From positions 1 to 64,000 of the forward strand of contig SJRY01000103.1 of NCBI GenBank assembly GCA_011319805.1: 64,000 bases of DNA, in the 5' to 3' direction. The notes beneath the pieces are model-generated. The model worked only from the letters and a program-made list of their open reading frames with translations, was not told the origin of the DNA and did not search any database. Origin of the DNA: Macrocybe gigantea (Eukaryota > Basidiomycota > Agaricomycetes > Agaricales > Callistosporiaceae). Positions 21,564 to 33,264 of this stretch are shown piece by piece. Numbering within the stretch: position 1 is the first letter of the stretch; each line of letters starts with the position of its first letter. The position numbers and the translations under genes are program-made.

Positions 21564-22660
21564 TCTTTGTCAGAGTTTTCTTCATCCTTGTCTTCTTCGC
21601 CTTCTTCTCCTTCTTCTTTCACTTCTCTGACTCAGGATTTTCCCTTCTTCTTCTTCTTGCAGTTTCATGCATAATGTCCTTTCAAGCTACAATTGAAGCA
21701 TGTAACATTTGCTGCTTCCTTCCATGGTTCCGGACAGTTTCGTGAAAGGTGTCCTGGCTTATTGCAATTGAAGCAATTGTTGCTTTGTACTTTGTCGATT
21801 TCCATGGCCTGTCCTGCTCCTCAGCTCGGATTCCCAGGTGTGCGTTGGTTGTTTGTGAACTCTCCCCTCATTACATTCCTATGTTCATTGATGTTTTGTC
21901 CGATCACTCAAACTGTCTTGATGTATTTGTCTCCATCTGTTGGAAGTACAGAGATTGAGTGTACGGCTTCTGCTGTCCTCCAGTTTAAACTCTTCTCGAG
22001 TAGGAAATGAGGAGCTGTTCCTGTCATTCCTGCTTTTCCTGCGAGGTCTACGAATTCATCTAGGAATTCGTCAATGGGTCGGTTTCCCTATCTGATGTTG
22101 AATACTTTGCTTCCTGCTTGCGACGGTGACATAACATTGCTGAATCATATTTCTATTTTGGTTACGAAATCAGCCCATGTGCTTTGATTAGTCATGGTGT
22201 CAATTTTCTTTGACGCCCAGTGGGCTCCTGGTCCGTCGGTCATCCTGGATAGTACTGCTCCAATCCTCTGTACATCGGTGAGGTCTCCATGTGCGGTTAT
22301 GTAGAGTTTCATCTTCCTCCACCAAATGTCGAAAGCTGTTCGATCTCCTGTGAAGGATTTCAGATCAGCAATAATTCCCTTATATTCTGTCGTCATTGTC
22401 TGTGGAATCTCTTCGTCGTTGTCTTGGTCTTGGTCTTCCTGTACTTGGGTCTGTTGTACTTGGGTCTGCTGCTCTTGAATCTGCTTTTGTCTTCGTTCTT
22501 CTCTTTGTTCTTTCCAGTAGTCTAGGTCGATTCCTGCGATTCTACAGGCTTGTTCAAAATTAGCCCACTCTGCGGCGGTTGGTCTGTCTGTCTTTGGTAG
22601 TCTCTTTCACTCCCTCCACCAATAGTATTCATTCCAGTCGCTGTCACTTACTTTCACCAT
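21539..22660 (-). pseudogene. gag: Element B gag, with stops
   Basis: It starts at ATG 22660 and ends at a TAA at 21541-21539, the same frame layout as element A. The capsid-like block (MTTEYKGIIADLKSFTGDRT, 22396 on) and the double CCHC knuckle region (~21740-21660) are recognisable. Internal stops break the frame. Confidence 0.82.
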
Positions 22661-23326
22661 GGTAGTGCGATTTCCTTCTTATGCTGTACTTCGGCGAGTC
22701 GGTCTTCTGAAGGGGTTTGGTAATTTCGTTCCTATGTGCCCCTGACTTTGGTGTCGCTCTCATTGATTCTGTCGTATGCTTTGTGCATTGTGTCCTCTCT
22801 GTATTAGTATGTCCTCTTCTTGTATCCGGCGATTGTAGTTTTCAATCTGCTATTGTCTGAAGTTTTGGGCTTGTGTTCATTCCTCTCTTGTTTTCTTGTG
22901 GATCGGTTCGTCCTCTTCTTCGGCAGGAAGATTCTGGTCTGACTACAGCTCTTCTAGGCTTATCCCGTATTCTCCTTCTAGTAAGAGTTCTGTAATGAGT
23001 TGTGCTGCTCCTTCGCTGAGGATCTCAGCGGGCTCGTCTGTGGTGGTGAAGGCAAACTCTCTCAGAAATGCCTGTTCTTCTTCGTTGCTACTTGGTGTAG
23101 GTGTATGCTCCCTCTTTCGTTTGTTTGAATTGCTAGTGTCTCTGCAGTTGGTGTGGACTGTCTCTGCGAATGGCATGGACTGCAATGTGTGATCTACTTC
23201 TTTGAGCCAGGTGCTCTCGTCGCTCGTGCTAGTGTTCACTGGGTCAGCGACCGCTTGTCATCAAATGTTGATCAGGTCTTTGATAAAGCGTGATGTGGTG
23301 TGTGTGAGTCTGAGTGAGTCTCAACA

Positions 23327-23337
23327 AGGCTTAATAT
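23327..23337 (-). promoter_or_regulatory. Self-priming primer-binding site of element B
   Basis: On the minus strand it reads ATATTAAGCCT, two bases from the LTR, identical to element A and complementary to the LTR motif AGGCTTAATAT. Confidence 0.78.
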
Positions 23338-23339
23338 CT

Positions 23340-23659
23340 TGTTAGGCTAGACGAATCTTAAAGGACTCGGGCAGACTAAGTGTGAGAGTGGTTTAAGATG
23401 ATGGCAAATGGAATATTAAGCCTAGCACTACTGGTACATCTAGGAGCCCTTATATATGTTACAGTACTCGAGCATGGACCACGGACTGTGCAAATGCTGT
23501 GGACTGCAGATGAGTAAGATTAAGGAGGAGATGACTCAAGGTGACTAGGAAAGTGAAATGACTCAATGGCTGTGCACTGCGCAGCGTGATGGGGAGGATA
23601 AGGGATGTGGGAAAGATAAGATAAGAAATTGAATAGTCCTTTGGGTGGTGTCTGTAACA
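23340..23659 (-). repeat. Element B 5' LTR
   Basis: 320 bp, uninterrupted. It supplies the empty site (single GTGAC) for the element A insertion. It is followed by target duplication GAGCT. Confidence 0.95.
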
Positions 23660-23753
23660 GAGCTGGCTAAATACTAGCATACTTCTCCCCACCTCTCACC
23701 TCTAAATTAGTTAGAGTGACCTGCATGCAGATTTGGTTTTGTATAGCACTCAT

Positions 23754-24000
23754 GTTACGTGCAACCCTCTATCCTAAGTTGAATGAGTAAGGATCCTGCT
23801 GCACTCCTCATGGTATCCTACAGATGCTGCACAATAACCCTATGCCCTAGTCAGTGCTGATGCATCATTATTGTAGGATTGTCTTGAGTCGTCGCATTGC
23901 ATCCTGTATGTCACATCATACTTTGTGTCACATGTTCATCATGTGGTTTTTGAGTCATGTGCCCATCATCAAGATAATGATAAGTCTTGAAATTGTAACA
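23754..24000 (-). repeat. Element C 3' LTR, second part
   Basis: It resumes after the D insertion and ends GAAATTGTAACA at 24000. A purine tract on the minus strand (plus strand TTACTCCCCCTTTAGG) borders it at 24001. Confidence 0.88.
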
Positions 24001-27000
24001 TTACTCCCCCTTTAGGGATTGTGTCCTCACAATCATGTCCTTTTTTCTCATCATCCTTCTAGTCTTGCTTGCACTCATTCTCCTCTACAATTTTTTGATT
24101 CCGTCACTGCTGCCACACTTGCCAGGCTGTGTCCAAGCAGTCTTCAACTTCTTTCAGAGCTGCCATCCAGCTGGTAAGGGTCTCCTTTTTCGGTAGCATT
24201 TTTATTTGCTGACTGTGTAGGCAGACCCAGACTTCATTAGCTATGTGGTCCAAGAGGACCTTCAGTGACTGGGTTTGATGGAGACGGGTTCATATGACCT
24301 TCTTTGGTGTGAATCGTGGTAGCAGTTGATATTGTCCTTTCTCTAGGGATGGCACCTCAGGGTTCTTGTGATGAAATTTCATGACTGTGTTCAGTGCATC
24401 TTTATTGACATTTTCAGCAGGTTCCCAAGTAGCATCCTCCATGGGATACCCTTTCCAATGTATTCTATACTATAACTTTCCTCTGTTCTATCGGGAGTTT
24501 ATTACAGCTTCCACCTCATATTGTTTCTCTCCTTCCACAATGATGGGAGGAGGTCGTTTCAGGATCATTACCACTTTCTGTCACAGAAACACCAGTGCTG
24601 TGTATGGAGTGAGCTTGGATTCATTTCAGACAGGATGAATCTTCCAATGTTCTGGTAGTTTGAGTTCATATGCTGATTCTCCAATTTGCTATTTGACTTT
24701 GAAAGGACCAAACCGCTTGTCGTTAAGCTTATCAGTCAGCTGGTCAGTTGTAATGTTCATTCCTTCCAGCCAGACTTGATTGCCCTTGTAATACTCTTGG
24801 GTGGGCTTCTGTCTCCAGTCATAAGTCTGTTTCATTGTCTCCACAGCTTTTAACAGAGAGGTTTCAGCTTTGGTCTGAATTTCCTTCATCATGTCAGCAA
24901 ACTCCTCTGCAGTTTGTGACTTAGCATTATGCTTCAGAGGTTCCTTTCTAGTATATGGATGTTACCCATAGTTCAGGTAAAATGGGGAGTATCTGGTCAC
25001 TGAGTGAATTCGATTATTATAGGAAAATTTGGCCATTAGTAGCCAATCTGCCCAGTCAGTTTGCTGATGATTCATGAAAAGTTTCAGATATTGCTCAAGT
25101 TCCTGATTTACTCACTCCATTTGTCTATCAGTTCATGGATGGTACAGCATTGAAGGGGCTCCTTTGATTCCCAAAAGCATATAGAGGTCTGTCATAAATG
25201 CAGAGACAAATTGTCATCCTCTGTCGCTAATAACTTTCTTGGGGAGTCCGTAATTCAAGAATATGGTGTTGTATAGATTGCGAGCGACTCCTTCTGCCGT
25301 GATTTCCATATTAACTGGTATGAATTTGGCTCCTTTTGTGAACCAATCTACCGTCACCATTATGCCATTGAACCCTTGAGATTTGCAGAGGGGTCCGATG
25401 AGATCTACAGATATAATCTCTCATAGTTCCTTTAGTACCTCATTCAGATAAAGCAGAGCATGCTTCCGATCTCTGATGATCTTCATCTGTTGGCATTTGT
25501 CACATCCTTTGACATATGCCTTGACATCATTCATCATTTTGGGCCACCAGAAATTATGTGTGATTAATTCATACATCTTTGTCTATCCTGAATGTCCCGA
25601 GATCTGATCCGAGTGATGGATTTCAATAATCTGTTCCCTTATCTTTTGACTTTTGGAGATGTAGTACCATTTTAGCCATGTAATGATTTGGTCGTTCTCC
25701 TCCTAGCCATGTTTGCCTTTGTCAAGATGTTTTTAAACCTCAGGCTCTCTTTGTTTCCAAGTCCATTTGATCTGGTCCAGAATGTCCTGAAATTCTGGTG
25801 TCGGCATGATCTTTGTCATGAAAATCCAGCAAAAAATCTCTGGCTTTAGGAGTATGACATTCTTGTTATCATTCTCCCCCTTCTCATGGTCTGGTTGTCT
25901 CAACAGACTGTCTGCCTTCATCATCAATTTTCTGGGTTTGTGCTCCAGGACAAAGTCATAGTCCTGAAGTTCCGAGATCCAACGAGCTTGCCTGCAATTC
26001 AGTTTCTAAGGTTTCTAAAAGTATTCAAGATTCTTATAGTCTGTCCAAATCTCGAATTTCTGTCTAGCGCTGCAAAGGTATTGGCACCATTCCTCAAGTC
26101 CGGTCATAATTATGAGCATTTCTTTGTCATAGATTTCATAATTCCATTCCATCAGGTTCAATGACTTTGACATAAAAGCCACCAGTCTCCAGGTACTATT
26201 GGATTGTTCCTGAGAAAGGACACCTCCTATTGTGTAATTTGAGGCATCGACTTCTATTCAGAACTTTCCATCATCTCAGGGCATCATGATGATCAGGGCT
26301 GAGCAGATCCAATTCTTTAATCTATCAAATGCATCATCTTGGGCCTTTCCCCATGTCCAGTTGGCTTTTCTGGTCAATTCCATCAAAGGTTTTGTGATCT
26401 TTGCAAATCCCTCGATGAAATGCCGATAGAAGTTGCAAAAGCCCAAAAACTGTTGGATGTCTCTTTTACAGGTGGGTTTTGGCCATCCTTTGACATCTTT
26501 GACCTTAACAGGATCCATCTTAATGCCATTTTCCAAGATAATCATTCTGAGGTACTCTACTTCCAGCTGATGAAACAAACACTTTTCAGGTTTCAGGTAA
26601 AGCTTGTTGTTCTTTAGCTTTTCCAACATGTATTGAACAAGTCATCTGTGTTCATTCAAATCTTTGTTGAAGATAAGAATGTCATCCATATAGATAACTA
26701 CATGTTCCTGATCGATTTCATCTTTGAAAATTGTGTTCATCATAGTTTGGAAGGTAGCCAGTGAATTTGTCAGTCCAAAGAACATGACCAAGGGTTCGAA
26801 CATTCCCTGGTTTGTCTGAAAGGCAGCTTTCCATTCGTCACCTTCTTTCATGTGGATGTTATTGTATCTCCATTGGATGTCAAGCTTCATAAAGAACTTT
26901 GCTCCCTTCAGTTTATCGATTAACTCTTGGATTAGAGGGAGTGGGTATTTGTTCTTTATTGTCATGTTATTTAACTTCTGATAGTCCTGTATAGGTCATA

Positions 27001-28120
27001 GGAATCTGTCCTTCTTTTTTACAAAGAAGAAAGGCAAGGCCATTGGTGACTTTGATGGTCTGATTCATCCAGTGTTCAGATTTTTATCCAAAAAGGCATC
27101 CAACTGTTTCTGTTCATCTAGCATCAGGGAATAGACCTTGCAATCTTGGAGTTTGGCTCCTGGAATAAGTTTGATCACATGGTCCCAAGATTGTCACAGT
27201 GGTAGTTCATCGAACAACTCTTTTCTGAATACTGAATCCTTGAAACAGTGGTATTCTTCTGGTATGATTTTCTCGAAGGTTTTTGCCTTCGTTGCCTTTG
27301 CTATTGCTTCTGCCAGTTTGGAAGCCATCATTTGGAAAGCCCTTAGATAGAACTCTTGGTTCATGTCAATCATCAAGAGTTTCTCTCCATGTTCGAAGTC
27401 TACCTCATTTGTCTTGATAGAGGTGTCATTATCTTTGGGGTTTTCTGTTCAGACAATCCATTGATACTCTTTGGAGCATTGATCAAACATGATCTTCTCT
27501 ATCTTCCAATTAATCTGAGGATTGTGATGTTTAACCTACTCATAACCAATGAAGATCTGGCTCTTTCCGAGTTCAGTAACTGAGAAGACCATTTGCTCAA
27601 CATGATCTTGGATCCAGACTCTCAGTTCAACATATTCTCATATGTCGCCTGCCATGTTATGGGTTCCATCTGCATTATAGACTGGGATAGGAATTGGATA
27701 TCTTTTTGTGTTGATTTCCTTTTCCTTAATGAACTTCCAGTCTATGCAAGATCCAGTACATCCTGTATCAAGCAAGGCTTTCATGCTATATGTTCATCCA
27801 GTGTCCAAGGTCATAATCATCAAGGGTACATCCATCTGGTTTCCATTGCTGCCTCTGACAAATTATGGCTTTTGTCTGAGGTCAAACAACATATGGAGTG
27901 CATCATAGTCATTCATTTGATTGATCTCACGAAGCCTTTCTAGTGAGATGTCCTTCTGTTATGATTGATCTGTCCATGCATTAAGGATCGGATACACCTT
28001 AGACTCGTCCTGCTGATAGATCTGTTGAGCCATCCAGGGTAGGGTGTATCCTTTTACGAGACCGAATTCTCATGCACCTTCTCGTTCAAAGTATTCTTTA
28101 AGATCGGGAATGTCTCTTAT
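24001..28120 (-). pseudogene. pol: Element C pol, heavily decayed
   Basis: Minus-strand fragments in the expected order: RT with NKYPLPLIQELIDKL and YMDDILIFN (YMDD at 26692-26681), then FLGFCNFYRHFIEGFAKI (26629-26276), RNase H remnants, an integrase zone (~25600-25050) and the integrase C-terminus DWRQKPTQEYYKGNQVW (24892-24689). A chromodomain trace, WKGYPMEDATWEPAENV, lies near 24480-24400. Many in-frame stops. It is a different chromovirus family from A and B, with the same domain order. Confidence 0.82.
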
Positions 28121-28169
28121 ATTAATACTTGATGATACATAGTCAGCTGGTGAAGCAGTGCTTCTTCCC

Positions 28170-29230
28170 AACTCTATTGAAAACCCTGTTTCAGCTCTTC
28201 AATCTTGGCAGTGGCAGTAGTTTCATCCTGCATTTCTACATTCCATGCAGCATATTTTGGCCAGGGGTTCATCAGGCAGTTACATCCGATATGTCTCTTC
28301 TGTCCACACTGGAAGCAGCAACCTTCATGCCTCATCTGGTTGATATCCATGGCATTCGGGTCAGGCTGTCCTTGAGCATTACCAGTCACTAGTGCCAGAG
28401 TTTGCTCCTTGGGTGCCGTAGTTCCCTGTGCCGATTTCTGAGTTTGCTTGGGAGTGAATCACTCCTTCGCATCAAATTCTTTCTAGGCCTAGCAATACTG
28501 TCAGTCCAGTTCTGTCATGCGCTTGTACCACCAGTCAATGTCCTCCTCACAGATGCCTCCTAGTTTGATGATATATCATTCGAGCACCTGGTCGAGTCTG
28601 TGTTTAAAGATATCGATGAGAGTGATATCATTATATTCTGTCAAGGGAGCCCAGCTCCAGAATTCAATGATATAGTCCTCGACCGGTCATCATCACTGTG
28701 ACAGTTCCTTAATCTGAATAATTACATCATTCCATGTCTCTGTGGTCATGAAGAACTTGCGGGCTTCTGCCTTGAAGTTCTCCCAGTCCTTGAATAGTGG
28801 AAGATGTCCAAGGGAATCCATTCTGACTTCCAGAGTGTTAGCCATTGCTGGTGTAACGATGCAGCCATGTTCCCAATCATCATAGGTGGAATGATTTCCA
28901 AATTCCTGCCTATGTCCATTCAATTCCATTTTGAACTCAAGCCACTCTTGTAGCTTGGAGTCCACCCAGTTCTGTGCTTATTCAGCCTTGCCTCCCATGA
29001 TCTATTGCAATGCATAGGTTATCATATCCCACTTGTTGGTTATTTCCTCTTTATCAAAATAGACTTCCATGCATTGAAGCCAACTTCCAATTAAACCAGG
29101 ATCCCCTTTATATGGATCTGGCAGTTCCAATTTCGTTCTTTTGGGCTTCTTGCCCAAATCCAGTTCTTCTTTGATTGCATTGACCAAAGTCCGTGTCGCA
29201 TTTTGAATCTGTTCAGCTAGCTGTGGATTG
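28170..29230 (-). pseudogene. gag: Element C gag, decayed
   Basis: Fragments read LELPDPYKGDPGLIGSWLQC (29187-29002), then the capsid-like stretch LGHLPLFKDWENFKAEARKF (28965-28693), then one CCHC-type knuckle CFQCGQKRHIGCNC (28389-28174). Stops separate the pieces. Confidence 0.78.
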
Positions 29231-30009
29231 TTTCAAAGGGTGTTCCAGGCTAAGGCAAGAGGGTTGGCAGTGAAGAGGGTGGTAAGGATGATAGTGATAA
29301 AAGCAAAGAGGGTGGTAATGAGTTCCATGACATGTGAGGTAAGAGGGGTTGGTGTTTGGTGTATTTTTGTTGAATAGTACCATGTGGGTGGCACACAACC
29401 ATTGACTCCCACTTTGGTTGGGTCCAGAGAAAAGGATGGGTGCTTGTTAAACTGCAAATGGGTCAGCTTGAATCCTCGTCACAACAAGAATGCCCCAAAT
29501 GGCAGTCAAGGAAGGTTTCATCATCAGAAGTCCCAGCGGTCTGGCAACTCCTTTCTTGTTTCAGGTCAACACACATTTCTGACAATGACTTTCAAGGGTG
29601 TATTTGAAAAGGTGGTCGGTGGGTGGGGACTGTCCACATGTCCGAGTCCTCCAATCTCTCTTGCTTCAGTATGTCCCAGGTCAGCAAACTACCCAGTCAG
29701 ACATGCGGTAGGGCTCTCCAAAGATTACTCTAGCACAGCCTTGTGATGTTCGATTCAGACAGGGTCAGACTCAATGTTACTCCTAGTCCTCTCACACTTC
29801 CAAATGCAATGAACGAGGACTGATGACAGAGACCAGAACAAAGGTTGGCGTGGGGTAGGGAGTGGTGGTGGAAAGTAGAAATGTTAGTTTCAGTAGAGGA
29901 AAGAGGTATGATGATGCAGCAGGTTCCTTTAGTTGCATGACACTCGAGACTGTCGGGCAATGAAGGAAGGGTAGCAGAGAAGAGTGAGAGTAGTGAGGTG
30001 CACAAGGGC
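29231..30009 (-). other. Untranslated leader of element C
   Basis: About 780 bp between the primer-binding site and gag. Only low-complexity Leu/Ser/Thr-rich frames occur and I see no gene in it. Confidence 0.6.
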
Positions 30010-30021
30010 TAGCTTCAAGCT
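30010..30021 (-). promoter_or_regulatory. Self-priming primer-binding site of element C
   Basis: On the minus strand AGCTTGAAGCTA begins two bases after the LTR and is the exact reverse complement of TAGCTTCAAGCT in the LTR (minus strand, 30119-30108). That LTR motif starts 31 nt downstream of TATAAATA (30150-30143). This is the same geometry as element A with a different sequence. Confidence 0.75.
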
Positions 30022-30023
30022 TT

Positions 30024-30435
30024 TGCTATGCAAAACCAAATCTGCATGCAGGTCACTCTAACTAACTCAGAGATGAGAGGCGGGGAGAAGTATGCTAGTA
30101 ATTAGCCAGCTTGAAGCTAAGTTCTACTATGTACAATTTAGCTATTTATATGTTACGACTCCGAGCATGGACCATGACTATACTGTCCTCATATTATGTG
30201 AAACCCCCTACTTTAAATTGAATGAGTAAGGATCCTACTGCGCTCCTCATGGTATCCTGTAGATACTGTGCAATAACCCTATGCCCTAGTTAGTGCTGAT
30301 GCATCATTATTGCAGGATTTTCTCGAGTCGTCACATTGTATCTTGTTTGTCACATCACATTTTGTGTCATGTGTTCATCATGTGGTTCTTCACGTGCCCA
30401 TCATCAAGATAACAATAAGTCCTGAAATCATAACA
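30024..30435 (-). repeat. Element C 5' LTR
   Basis: 412 bp, TGCTATGC...CATAACA on the plus strand. It gives the empty sites for D (CTCAT). Confidence 0.9.
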
Positions 30436-32856
30436 GTGAGGGAATTTCACCAGCTGCTTAACATGACCCTATAATAGATGATCAGGTCCAGGAGTAGAAG
30501 TATTACTGCATGGCTCCAATGATTCTCAGAGCTCAGCAGCAGAGAACAGGACCCAGTCCCACAGTGGATGAGACTCGAGGTCATCAAGTTTCTCCAAGTT
30601 AATTGGTCTATCAGACACAGCATTATAAGATTTATTGAGCACATTCCACAGTGACTTGATGGAGTTATAAGGCAATCCCTGGTAGGAGATAGCCTCATAT
30701 GCTGGTAATAGTCTCTGCTTTATCCATGCAGCCAAATCCCATGGATGCCAAGATTTCTCTGCCACTTCTTTGATATGCTAGTTAAAGAAAGAGCACTTGG
30801 CACCAGATGCAGTGGTCCCCTTCAGAGTAGGTCAATCCGAAGGTACCCAATGTCTCAGAGCAGTGCTGGTTCTACCAGCCCTTACTCCACTTCGAGAGTT
30901 TGCACTCCATAGAATGAAAGTTCCAAGCTTGCTTAATAGCCTTTGAGAGTGTTTGGAGAGCACCCTCAAGGTCATCGGATGACTCAATTAGTATAGAGTC
31001 CATACTGAGAAGATCACCAGCAATGTCAGAAATAAACTCTGCAATGCTGTCCTTTGGAAGAGACCACCATGGATCAGAAAGGTCTAGGAGTGGGACATCT
31101 AATGAGAGTAACAATGGTAAGTGATCTGATGTCAACCTGAAGTCATCAACAATGACTGGTGCCACTCCTATCAAATTGACAAGGGTGAACACCAAATCAA
31201 TAACAGAGGGCCGAAGCTCTGGTTTATGAAAGACAAAGATCAGGCTATGATTAGATAGCTCCACCCATTGTAACCCAAGGTCGAATGCTGCATTATATAG
31301 CATTTCTCCTGATGTGCACTGCAATATATGAACTCTATCCCAGAGTTTATAGTGACAGTTGAAATCCCCACCCAGATAAGCCAGATTAGGGAAGTCAGGT
31401 GTTTCTGTGCAGTCATGCAGTAGATGAATACAAGTAGTAATAGCACTGTGCCTACAAAAGTTGATGTACTCAATAAGCAGTTGGTGTATGCTTTCCAGAT
31501 TTACCAGGGCAATATGCTCATTCATGAAATATGTCAGTCTGTCAGTAAAGCAATAAGCAATGATTCCAAGCTGATTGGATTATGTATGTCAATCCAAAAA
31601 GCCATCGCACAAAACAGAGTCACATCCATCATGTGCTTTCTTGACTTGGTAAATGTAATTAATCGCATCGTCAATTGTAATCCCCACTCTGCACAGTTGT
31701 ACTCTATTGCTTTGTGTACTTCATTGCATGCTTGGTTCACCCAATCTGAGCAGTACCAGATTACACTCTGGCATGTGGCCTTGATATCCCTCGAGGACCT
31801 TGTCCTCTGTACACTATGGATGCACTCTATAAGGAGGCAGATAATGATATGCACGCTTCCTGGTTCCACAATTCTAGAATCAAGAAATACATTGGTGCCT
31901 CTATGTTTCGCTTTCACAATGTGAGAAAGCTAGAGTCCTATGAGTGCCCACTCTATAAAAGAACAGGCTTCATGAAGTTGGTGACAGGTAATGAGCTGTT
32001 TGCTCATTGCTGTCGCATCACTTGTGGGCACGCACCGATCAATGTGTATTGAGTGCGGTTCGTTCAACTTTGTTGAGAGTAATGAATGCTCTTGTGGATA
32101 TGGGCCTGAGGACTCCATCTATGTTATGACTCTGTGCTGTAACTGGGATAGGCCAACTAAATGCCAGTATGATGCCTCCTGGTTTATTAAGTACCTAATG
32201 TTGAATAAGGCAGCAGGTGCTTTTATTCTGGATCTGGGAAGCGGATAACTGCCCCTTTGCAGTGGAGGATCCTCTGGGTTATGGCTCCTTATAGGGCCTT
32301 TGTGCAGAAGTAACTACAGCTGACCTTTGGGCTGGGGGACTCAGAGCATCAAGTCAGTATGGTACTTGATGAAAGTGAGCACCAAGCTTCATTGCACATT
32401 GCAGATTCTGCAACATCTGTTGTTATGGGTCCTTTTGGACCCTTTATATGGAATTGACCACATCTGGCTCTTAGAAGCTGGGGGATGCAGGCCTAGCAGA
32501 CAAGCTAGCATGGGCATGGGCCTAAGTGGTATGAGCATGGGCAGGAGACAATAGGATTAGTGCACCCTCCATGTATATCCCCTCAGTCTGTTCTTATCAG
32601 ACTAGTTGTATTTATCATAGGTACCTTTGTGTATTTACAAGTGGACTGCTACTGAGCACTGCTATAAAAATTGTTAATTTAAAAAAAAAAATGCAGTAGA
32701 TGAATAGTGCTTCCATTCACATTGGAGTAGGTGTTGGCAAGGAATAATGGTTCTCCTAGGGTGGAGAAGCTAATAACTATCAGGTCATGACTATCTACTA
32801 GATTGCATCTAAGGGATGGATGCAACTACTACAAGCAGTTGTGAATATATGCTATT
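30436..32856 (-). pseudogene. LINE ORF2 fragment (endonuclease and start of RT), split by another LINE
   Basis: Minus-strand LINE sequence covers 32856-32691 and 31430-30436. It includes LGGDFNCHYKLWDR, VIDLVFTLVNL and the linker WSLPKDSIAEFISDIAGDLL, and ends at VKFPH against the LTR of element C. A plus-strand LINE (31431-32690) interrupts it. Many stops. Confidence 0.85.
31431..32690 (+). mobile_element. 5'-truncated LINE with 16-bp target duplication
   Basis: Plus-strand 3' part of a LINE: RNase H and C-terminal region (SKAISNDSKLIGLCMSIQKA, CFLDLVNVINRIVNCNPHS, ITCGHAPINVY) with stops, the 3' UTR, and a poly(A) ending at 32690. ATGCAGTAGATGAATA is duplicated at 31415-31430 and 32691-32706, which marks target-primed insertion into the older minus-strand LINE. 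Confidence 0.92.
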
Positions 32857-32939
32857 TTTTTTTTATCAACAATTTTTATAGCGGTGCTCGCTGGCAGTCC
32901 ACTTGTACATACATAAAGGTATCTGTAATAAATATGCAA
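32857..32939 (-). mobile_element. Very short LINE 3' end
   Basis: A T run followed by ATCAACAATTTTTATAGCGG matches the 3' terminus of the other LINE copies. Similarity fades after about 80 bp. Confidence 0.7.
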
Positions 32940-33264
32940 AGTTTAGGGCCCTCTAAGTAGAGGACCCTTATTACTGTCTCCTTTGCAGGATAGATGCTAG
33001 ACTAACCAGTGGAATTCTGTATCTAGACCTTAGAATCAACTTGGATTCAAAGCCTAGATTAGTCATCCAGGTGAACCAGCAGAGGATAAGTCCTCTCGGG
33101 CTGGAGTCAGGGGACTGCTCTGTTCTGCCACAGTCTGAATTTCAGCCAGAGAGCAAGTTACCAAGAGGCCAAGCTAACAACTGGATATTGGTAAGCCCCA
33201 CCTACTTTACTTCTTCTGTTCCTGAGCACATGGTTTGCTGATGCCTAGAGGGTGCAGCAAAGGG
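32940..33264. other. Unassigned sequence in the repeat cluster
   Basis: About 325 bp with no recognisable coding or repeat similarity to the rest of the window, apart from weak resemblance to LINE 3' UTR at its start. Confidence 0.4.

Larger units (their letters stand above)
10651..23659 (-). mobile_element. Gypsy/chromovirus element B (minus strand, nested in D)
   Basis: LTRs are 320 bp each: 10651-10856 plus 17367-17480 (split by element A), and 23340-23659. The target duplication is GAGCT (10646-10650 and 23660-23664). Internal region 17481-23339 encodes, on the minus strand, gag, pol (protease, RT, RNase H, integrase, chromodomain) and a third 132-codon ORF. The primer-binding site lies at 23327-23337 next to the right LTR, confirming minus orientation. 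Confidence 0.95.
10317..23748 (+). mobile_element. Solo LTR D of the C family, split by element B
   Basis: A plus-oriented copy of the C-family LTR starts TGTTATGATTCCAGG at 10317 and ends TTTTGTATAGCA at 23748. It is split into 10317-10650 and 23665-23748 by element B. The target duplication CTCAT flanks it (10312-10316 and 23749-23753). The sister LTR of element C has the intact CTCAT site near 30201. Net length is about 418 bp, with no internal region, so it is a solo LTR. Confidence 0.93.
10151..30435 (-). mobile_element. Gypsy/chromovirus element C (degenerate, outermost of the nest)
   Basis: Minus-strand LTR retrotransposon with LTRs of 413 bp (10151-10316 plus 23754-24000, split by nested insertions) and 412 bp (30024-30435). 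Its internal region 24001-30023 reads, on the minus strand, leader, gag with a CCHC knuckle, protease region, RT, RNase H, integrase and chromodomain. All frames are full of stops. No matching 5-bp target duplication is visible (GCTAT on the left, GTGAG on the right), so at least one flank has been rearranged. Confidence 0.85.

Noticed and set aside
30436..32690. Inverted LINE pair resembling a twin-priming inversion
   Set aside because: The plus-strand segment has its own 16-bp duplication, and the minus-strand copy resumes colinearly at 32691, so these are two separate insertions.
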